NCBI RefSeq assembly: GCF_017916325.1
Contig: NC_090166.1
Span: forward strand, 107,001 to 171,000
Origin: Leishmania martiniquensis
Taxonomy: Eukaryota; Euglenozoa; Kinetoplastea; Trypanosomatida; Trypanosomatidae
Length of the DNA stretch: 64,000 nucleotides
Reading direction: 5' to 3'
In this document: positions 58,157 to 64,000 of the stretch, piece by piece
Layout of the letters: every line of letters begins with the position of its first letter
Position numbering within the stretch: the stretch's first letter is position 1
The notes under the pieces: generated by a model
What the model saw: the letters and a program-made list of their open reading frames with translations, nothing else
Told to the model about the DNA's origin: nothing
Databases searched by the model: none
Translations under genes and position numbers: made by a program

Positions 58157-59974
58157 GAGCCGAAGCGACGGCGTTGGCGGCGGCAGTGTCGATCACATGC
58201 GGCGAGATGGAGGCGTCCGCACTGAAGTGCACTGGGAGAGGGCGCAGAGTGAGGAAGAAGAGTTGGACGTGGGGAGAGGAGGGAGGGTGAGGCAAAAGAA
58301 ATGGAGAGTGGAAGAATAGCGCCGCGCAAGCGGGCTGGCGGGGGAGGAGAGTGAGCATGGCACAAGAATATTATGCTCGTGTCCGCGCAAGCCGACAGAC
58401 CGCCCGTCACCGCATTCTCCTGTACTTTCCCCCCTCCCCCTCACTCCTCCCTGTGCGTTCGCACCTTGTAATTAAGTGGAGGCGGAGCTCGCCGGGGGAT
58501 CCACTGAGAGGAGGCGGCCACCTGAAGCACCGCGCTTTCCCCCTCGCGTTTGGAGATGACGAAGCCGTCGACGAGCGCTTTCATCTGCCTCCTCCAGCAC
58601 AAGATGCTCTCGGCGTGGACCGCATTCGCCCTTTCTGACAGGAAACGTGCACACGCTCAGTGGGTGACAAGAGGACAGAGCCCAGCGCGAGCACTCCGAG
58701 AAGCTCAGACACAGCAGCGTCTCGTCTCGCTGCAGCAGTGCCAGTGCCTCTCTACCTGGTCTGCTTCATCTCAAAAAAGAGAACCGTAATTGATGCACAT
58801 AGCCGCACGGCACGGCACGCACTGCAAGAGAGGGAGAGAGATGAGGCGAAGAAGAAAGAATAAGCGTCGGCAAGCACACAGACAGGCAATGAAGAGAGTA
58901 AGAAAGGAAAAGAGTGTGCGTGTGTGTGTCTGTGTGTGAGAAGGGGGGAGGCGACGAGGCATGCACCGGGGTAGGAAGCGGTTTTATCGAACATGTGCAA
59001 GGAAGGCGAGGGGAGAGTGGGATGCTGATAACGCGTTCAGGCCGTGGCAGCAGCGGGAGCACCGATGGGCGCTTACAATGCCGTCCAATGCACCTCCCGT
59101 ACGAAAGCCGCTGGGCAGAACTCCGTGGCAGTAGAGAGAGAGGCGGAGAGGCAGTGCGCGGTACTGTCCTCCCATCCTTCGGTCAGTCGCCAATCTTCGT
59201 TTTCTCGCGCCGCCACGAAGCGCTTGAGACTGCCACGCGCGTGGATGCCCAGCGAAAAAAAAAAGAGGGGAGACACATAATGGGGCTACCAAAATCGGAA
59301 GGAGAGCCACGCACGTGTGCGCGGCTGTAAGAAAGAGGGGGGAGGAGGGAGCTGGCGGGGGCGGTCGGTACCCACACCGACGAGCAGAAGCGTTAACGCA
59401 AACAGAAAGACAGGGAGAAAGCCTGAGGTGCTGAGAAGAGGCTGTGCATAGCAACGGCACACAGCTGTCAGTGAATGCGCCGGGGCCTACGCTTCTGCAG
59501 CGACCACAGTACACATTTCTCTGCAGAAAGAAGGAGGAGGAGGTGACAGACAGACAGCGGCCGCACGCGCAGGGCACAGAAGGCATCACCCGTGACAAGA
59601 AGCGGCGCCGACTGCGAACGACGAGGAGCAAAAGAGCGCAGAGACTCCGATAAAAAGAAAAAGTGTGTCTCTCCCACTCGGGGCACCATCCAACCACACA
59701 TACAGAGAGAGAGAGACGGTGCTGAAAGCAAAGAATGCAGCGCTGATAACAAAAAAAGATGCCATTGAGCAAATAAAAGGGCGGAGTGATGTGCGATGCC
59801 GGTAAGGCAGCGGCAAACGGGGAGCCAATCGAGGAAGCATAAATGAGTCCCCCACTGAGCGCACATCGTGTCTTCATGCCGCGGTAAAGTCTCACGCGCA
59901 TGCACGCACGAGCGAAAGCTTCGCCTGCTCACGTATTCGTCAAGAGAAGCTTCAGGGGTGCTCGAGCAGTTCGC
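58157..59974. other. Intergenic region
   Basis: Contains a GT/TG stretch at 58914-58938 and purine-rich plus-strand blocks at 58236-58310, 58826-58860, 59333-59352 and 59526-59545. The 305-codon minus-strand frame 58984-59901 is C/T-tract translation (Cys-, Ser- and Leu-rich) and is rejected. No gene is recognised. Confidence 0.55.
58914..58938. repeat. Imperfect TG/GTGTGC microsatellite
   Basis: TG dinucleotides interrupted by single C substitutions. Confidence 0.8.
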
Positions 59975-61849
59975 TTACGTGGTGCTCTCCTGAAAGAAGT
60001 CGATGACGTTCTGCATGAGCGGCGCGACGTCGCTGTTGAGGGCGGCACAGCCACGCGGGACTGCGCCTGCACCTCCTACTTTAGGTGTGACTGTCGCACT
60101 TCCGGTGGCCGTAGGCGAGCTGGCGGACGCCTCTCCACCCCATTCCCGACGGCCACTGATGTCTGCAGGCCCTCCGCTCTTCTTTGACCGTTCCTCCTGT
60201 TCAAGCGAAGCGATGTACCCGCGTAGCTGGTGCTCCACAGCCATTACGACGTCGCGCTTCAGCTGCTCCTCATCTTGCAGCGCTCCCAGCGCCTTCTGTA
60301 GCGTAAGGTTAGGGGGCGCCCGGGAGCAATCCAAAACGCTGCGGGCAGAGGGCACGATGGCAGGACTCCCACCACCCACCGCCACGGCTGCCAGGGCGCT
60401 GGCGGGCGCATCGCCCCAGCTGTCATCCTCGTCATTCGCGCCGCCCGCTAAGCCGAGCGCCTTTGAGTCAAGAGACAAGCAGAGCTCCACGCGAGGCCTC
60501 TCCGCATTACCCACAGAGCCGCTGCCGCCTCGCTGATTCACGCCGGTCTTCATAACTGCGTTCGCGTCCACGGTGTGCTTATCATGCACCAGGGCCTGTC
60601 TCTGAGAAGATGGCGGAAGGGGCCTACTGGCTTGTCGAGGGTCTTCACTGCTGTCGCGCATCGGTGCGAGGGTGTTATTGAGGTGGACGTCCTTTTCACA
60701 TCGATGCGGCGATGAAGAAAGCACTCCTCGCATGGATTTACTGACAGAGATGTCGTTCATGTTGGGCCGCGTACCGACGGAGCGAAACATGGCCTGCTCG
60801 CCCACATGCATCGGCACCAGCATGGTATCAGAGTCCTCCTCTCCAGTGACGTGCTGCATGCTGCTCTGCGTCGGGAAGTGCATCAGGTTGAAAAAGTTCT
60901 TGTCCAGGCCGAGAGAGGACAAAAGGGAGAGGTTCGACACGGCTCCCTGCCCTCGGAGCCCCCCGGGGCCGAGGATATTTCCCATCGCCTGGCTCACAAA
61001 CACCGACACCTCGTCGCTGTCGTGCCCGCAACCGGTGCCCACGCCGTTGCCATGGCTCAGGTGCGGCGACGCCGTTGCGCGGCAAGTGCTACTCTGGCGA
61101 GTGCCGCTGTACGTGATTGGGTGATCGTCGTCTGTCCCGGTGGCGGCCTGGAACTCGCCGCGCGTCGACGTTGCCCGGCGGCTGTAGGCACGCGCAAGCG
61201 ACTCTACGAGGGTGCCGATGTGGTCGCTTTGTGAGCGATGGCCGCTGAGGGAGGGGCGCCTCTTCGTTAGCGGGCCTTTGGCTCTCGGAGGCACACCGCA
61301 CGAGGAGGCTGTTGGCGGCGGTGGCCCACGTCTCGCTGCCAGCGGCTCCACAGGAATGCCCGATTCGCCAGGGCCCACCTTTCCATCTGCGGGATGCGCA
61401 CCCTCGCTACCGTCTGACCCAACGACGCCGCGGACCGTCTTGTCGCCGTACATCACCGTCAGGAAGTCGGCCATGTTCTGACGGAAGTCCACTGCGTAGT
61501 CACGCGCGGCGCCGTGGCGCGACGTCGACGGCCGAGGGCTGCCCTGATCGCTCACATCAGACCGCCTATAATGCACCGACGATGTAGCAGCAATGATGCT
61601 GTTGGGATCACCTACTCCAAGCGCCTTGGCATCCAAGTTGCTGTGACTCGCACCAACAGCACCCGGTGGGGCACCACCGCCTACAGCAGAATGCCAGCCT
61701 TGGGCCCGGCGACTTGCCTTCGTTGCAGCTGTTGCGGGGTTGGCGTTCTGCACCTCACTGAGCGAAGGTGCTGCCTTCGTGGGGTCCGTAATCGAAAGCG
61801 GTGACGCTTCCCATCTACTGTGGGCGCTGGCGTCGCGGGCACTGGGCAT
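59975..61849 (-). CDS. Hypothetical protein, largely disordered
   Basis: The protein is 624 residues from ATG 61849. It is rich in Ser, Ala, Gly, Pro and Asp, with scattered short hydrophobic motifs. I recognise no domain. The best-ordered segments are a predicted helix at about 545-580 (DEEQLKRDVVMAVEHQLRGY) and the C-terminal end (VAPLMQNVIDFFQES). A shorter ordered motif is YAVDFRQNMADFLTVMYGD near residue 120. Codon use and a long frame without competing low-complexity tracts support a real gene. A C/T tract with AG at 62189 lies upstream. The role is unknown; short motifs in a disordered chain suggest a protein-binding adaptor, but this is a guess. Confidence 0.75.
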   Translation of the reverse strand: MPSARDASAHSRWEASPLSITDPTKAAPSLSEVQNANPATAATKASRRAQGWHSAVGGGAPPGAVGASHSNLDAKALGVGDPNSIIAATSSVHYRRSDVSDQGSPRPSTSRHGAARDYAVDFRQNMADFLTVMYGDKTVRGVVGSDGSEGAHPADGKVGPGESGIPVEPLAARRGPPPPTASSCGVPPRAKGPLTKRRPSLSGHRSQSDHIGTLVESLARAYSRRATSTRGEFQAATGTDDDHPITYSGTRQSSTCRATASPHLSHGNGVGTGCGHDSDEVSVFVSQAMGNILGPGGLRGQGAVSNLSLLSSLGLDKNFFNLMHFPTQSSMQHVTGEEDSDTMLVPMHVGEQAMFRSVGTRPNMNDISVSKSMRGVLSSSPHRCEKDVHLNNTLAPMRDSSEDPRQASRPLPPSSQRQALVHDKHTVDANAVMKTGVNQRGGSGSVGNAERPRVELCLSLDSKALGLAGGANDEDDSWGDAPASALAAVAVGGGSPAIVPSARSVLDCSRAPPNLTLQKALGALQDEEQLKRDVVMAVEHQLRGYIASLEQEERSKKSGGPADISGRREWGGEASASSPTATGSATVTPKVGGAGAVPRGCAALNSDVAPLMQNVIDFFQESTT

Positions 61850-62188
61850 GGTGGTGACGCTTGGCCCTTGCTAGCTTGCACAACCCGCGCTCAGAGGCAC
61901 ACCGAGACACCCCCACAGGCAGCGCTACGTGTGTGCCTGTCGCCCTCTCCCTCTCGATGTATGTATATCAACGCGGCGAAAGAGACCTCAGAAACGCCCG
62001 CTGTCTGTTCAAGCCGACACGAGCGGGGAGCCGGCTGGTCGTGAAGAGACGCACCGTCGGGAGGGGGGGCGAATGCGGGCACGACCGAATGATGATGCGA
62101 AATAGGAAGAAAATGCCAGACGGAGTGAAAGCAGCTGGCGCGTGTGTAGAGGTGCGTGGCAGAGCTTCGAGGGTCCCCCCTCCTCGCT

Positions 62189-62250
62189 CTGTTGCGTGGG
62201 AAGTGAGAAGGAGGTGAAGAGGGGAGTGGGGGGGGGGCAGCAAGAGAAGA
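62189..62250 (-). promoter_or_regulatory. Candidate trans-splice acceptor for the 59975-61849 gene
   Basis: The minus strand carries C/T-rich sequence with a run of about ten C (about 62250-62203) and then AG at 62190-62189, about 340 bases before the ATG. Confidence 0.4.
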
Positions 62251-62960
62251 GGTGGCAGACAGCGCTGCGGTCGCGTGCAGCACGTATGAATCCGCAGCAA
62301 CCAAGGGCGCGCGCTGTCGATGACCACACACATACACACAGAGAGAGGGGGGGCAAAGCAGAAGGGAGGGGGTGTGCGAGGAACAGAAGGTAGACGAGAA
62401 AGGTGGCATCGGCAGGTGTCAACGACTTCACATTATCTGCCGTGACTCGGAGTGGGCCGGCGCAGCCGTGGAGGGCATCGACGAAGAGGCGCATGCCTTT
62501 TGGCGCTGTCGGAGTCAAGAGAGGGGGGACGCGGAAGTCCTCACCTTTTCATGCCCACTGAGCGAGGCCGCCAAGCACGCACGATTGATAGGCGGCGCGG
62601 CCGAACAGCCACTCTCACCTGCGCTTGCTGGCGCGGAAATGAATGGCCGACATCACAGAGAGAGAGACACACACAGAGAAAGAAAGAAAGAGGGGGAGCA
62701 AAGGCGTTGGGAAGTGTACGCTGAGTTACGAGCGATATGTCGATGCTGCTGCTTTGTTTAAAAGGGACCCAAAAGACGTGGGAAGAAGCTGGGCCACAGA
62801 TGCGGGATGGGCGTGGGCGTGCACGTGGGCCTGAGCGCACACCGGAGTGCAGCACCCACAGCGGTGCACTTCACCATCCCAAAGAGGGAAACAGAAAAGC
62901 TCACGAAAAGCACCGGTGAAACAGAAAGTTCTCCTGCACGTGAAGATATATGCACGCGTC
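62251..62960. other. Intergenic region downstream of the DnaJ gene
   Basis: Purine-rich plus-strand tracts at 62340-62372 and 62657-62698 and CA-rich sequence at 62325-62340. No gene is recognised. Confidence 0.55.
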
Positions 62961-64000
62961 TTACGGCGCCGTCCCGGCTCCAGTGTTGGAAGCGTTGGCA
63001 GGTGTCTGGGCGGCCGCTTTGCTCTCCGTCGCCGCAGCAGCGGCTCCAGAGGAAGCGATGGCGGCCACGCTCTCGCGCGAAGCCACCTCGCGGGTAACCT
63101 CCTTCATGGCCATCACGCTCAGCTCCTCCAGGCGCATCGCACGCACCTGGCGCTGCCCGGGAGTCACACTCGTGTCGAAGAGCACGAGTCGGCACGCCTG
63201 CAGCACAATGTGCCGTACGTCGCTCTCGTTCGCCACCGCCAGAACGCGCAGAATGTCCTCCTCTCCGAGGTTTTTGTCCACAAAGGCCCGTCGGGCGGTG
63301 CGCGCGCTCATTGCGGTCCAGTGCCACAGCGAGGACGCTGACATTGCCCACGATGAGTACCAGCTATCCATCTCTCTTTTCCAACTGCTGCCGTGGAGCT
63401 GCTGGCGCGAGGCGAGGTGGTACTCCTCCGCCACGTAGGACACGAAAACAGGGCCAAGGGCGGTGGATACAGCATCTCGAAGCGCGAGCTGAGCGGACTC
63501 AAACCCAGGCACGCCATTGTCGAGCCACGAAATCAGGTTCTTTGCGACGCGCAGACGGCGACGCGCGTGCAGCTCACGCTGCATCTCTGCCGTGAAGAGG
63601 ACGCCCTCCTCGAACACGAGAAAGAAGCGCAGCGGCCCCACCAACGCCTCCAGGAAAGCGGCCCCCAACAGCTCCTTCATGGGGTTTCCCGTCATCTCCG
63701 GCACATTTGCCGGGTCGACGGTGCCGTATCGGTCGTACGTTGCCCGTGTGTCCTCGTGACTGAGTACGTTGTAGACCTTGTTCAGCTCCTGGAACCGTAT
63801 CGTGGCGTTGGGGTCGTTTGGGTTCTTGTCGGGGTGCATCTCGAGCGCCTTGCGGGTGTACGCCTTTCGTATCTCGCCCGCCGTGGCGGTTGCCTCCACG
63901 CCCAGGAAGGCGTAGTAGTTGGCCGGCACAGCCGCCACAGGCCCCGGCTCTCTCGTGCCTGCCCCTGAGGGCGCTGAAGGAGCTCGCGCGCCCTCTGTTG
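62961..64000 (-). CDS. DnaJ (Hsp40) co-chaperone with DnaJ-X-like C-terminus, 5'-partial
   Basis: The frame is open to the right edge of the window without an in-frame ATG, so the start lies off-window; the GTG at 63938 is not a credible start. After about 25 Pro/Gly/Ala-rich residues comes a complete J domain (NYYAFLGVEATATAGEIRKAY, then the HPD motif in MHPDKNPNDPNAT, ending DRYG). This stimulates the ATPase of an Hsp70 partner. No Gly/Phe region or zinc finger follows. The rest (about 200 residues) fits the DnaJ-X type domain: PMKELLGAAFLEALVGP, FLVFEEGVLF, RVAKNLISWLDNG and a helical tail with VSYVAEEYH. The last 50 residues are Ala-rich. Which Hsp70 it serves and its compartment cannot be told. 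Confidence 0.87.
   Translation of the reverse strand, partial: TEGARAPSAPSGAGTREPGPVAAVPANYYAFLGVEATATAGEIRKAYTRKALEMHPDKNPNDPNATIRFQELNKVYNVLSHEDTRATYDRYGTVDPANVPEMTGNPMKELLGAAFLEALVGPLRFFLVFEEGVLFTAEMQRELHARRRLRVAKNLISWLDNGVPGFESAQLALRDAVSTALGPVFVSYVAEEYHLASRQQLHGSSWKREMDSWYSSWAMSASSLWHWTAMSARTARRAFVDKNLGEEDILRVLAVANESDVRHIVLQACRLVLFDTSVTPGQRQVRAMRLEELSVMAMKEVTREVASRESVAAIASSGAAAAATESKAAAQTPANASNTGAGTAP

Noticed and set aside
58984..59901. 305-codon minus-strand open frame
   Set aside because: Rich in Cys, Ser, Leu and Arg, made of C/T tracts, no domain; typical translation of a splice-tract spacer.
1..64000. Strand-switch region, tRNA or snRNA genes, CRISPR array
   Set aside because: All recognised genes share one strand. 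No tRNA-like B-box plus acceptor pairing or regularly spaced repeat array was seen in the spacers.

Overview
The window reads as nuclear DNA of a Leishmania-type trypanosomatid (Leishmaniinae). Coding regions are long, intronless and GC-rich. They are separated by 0.7-4.8 kb spacers full of purine/pyrimidine tracts and (CA/TG)n or (TA)n microsatellites. All 15 genes lie on the minus strand, as in a kinetoplastid polycistronic unit transcribed from high to low coordinates. No strand switch, tRNA gene, CRISPR array or bacterial operon signal was found. A calpain-like array near an amino acid transporter recalls, from memory only, the chromosome 31 calpain cluster of Leishmania; the species cannot be named from the sequence alone.

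In transcription order (right to left) the genes are: a 5'-truncated DnaJ/DnaJ-X protein (62961-64000); an unrecognised low-complexity protein (59975-61849); a putatively acylated protein with several cyclic-nucleotide-binding-like folds (55518-58001); a sulfotransferase-like membrane-anchored protein (53442-54557); and a small RecA-like P-loop ATPase (51366-52145). Next come six tandem calpain-like proteins (47434-49560, 40362-42584, 34646-37477, 29298-31868, 23188-27678, 19800-22154). They are followed by a 1400-aa protein with a C-terminal dysferlin-domain-like region (12643-16845), a helical protein of unknown role (10009-11946), a large CRAL/TRIO protein (5447-8416) and a broken amino acid transporter gene (2441-3975).

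The calpain-like block is the core of the window. All six members share an N-terminal kinetoplastid calpain module (DUF1935-like), a calpain protease-core fold and a C-terminal beta domain, but none keeps the full Cys-His-Asn triad. Each has lost a different combination, which suggests structural or scaffolding roles like that of the cytoskeletal calpain-related protein CAP5.5. Two members, and the nearby cyclic-nucleotide-binding-like protein, begin with N-myristoylation-type sequences. A 59-bp identical patch in two divergent calpain genes and a 126-bp identical block upstream of two others indicate sequence exchange within the array.

The spacers hold the signals expected for trans-splicing: long minus-strand polypyrimidine tracts followed by AG. 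In three cases (genes starting at 8416, 52145 and 58001) these tracts fall inside or just before an upstream extension of the reading frame and support the later ATG chosen here. Three spacer segments (33.56-34.34, 43.15-46.5 and 49.79-50.0 kb) differ from ordinary low-complexity spacer and may be remnants of degenerate retroposons (SIDER/ingi-related), at low confidence.
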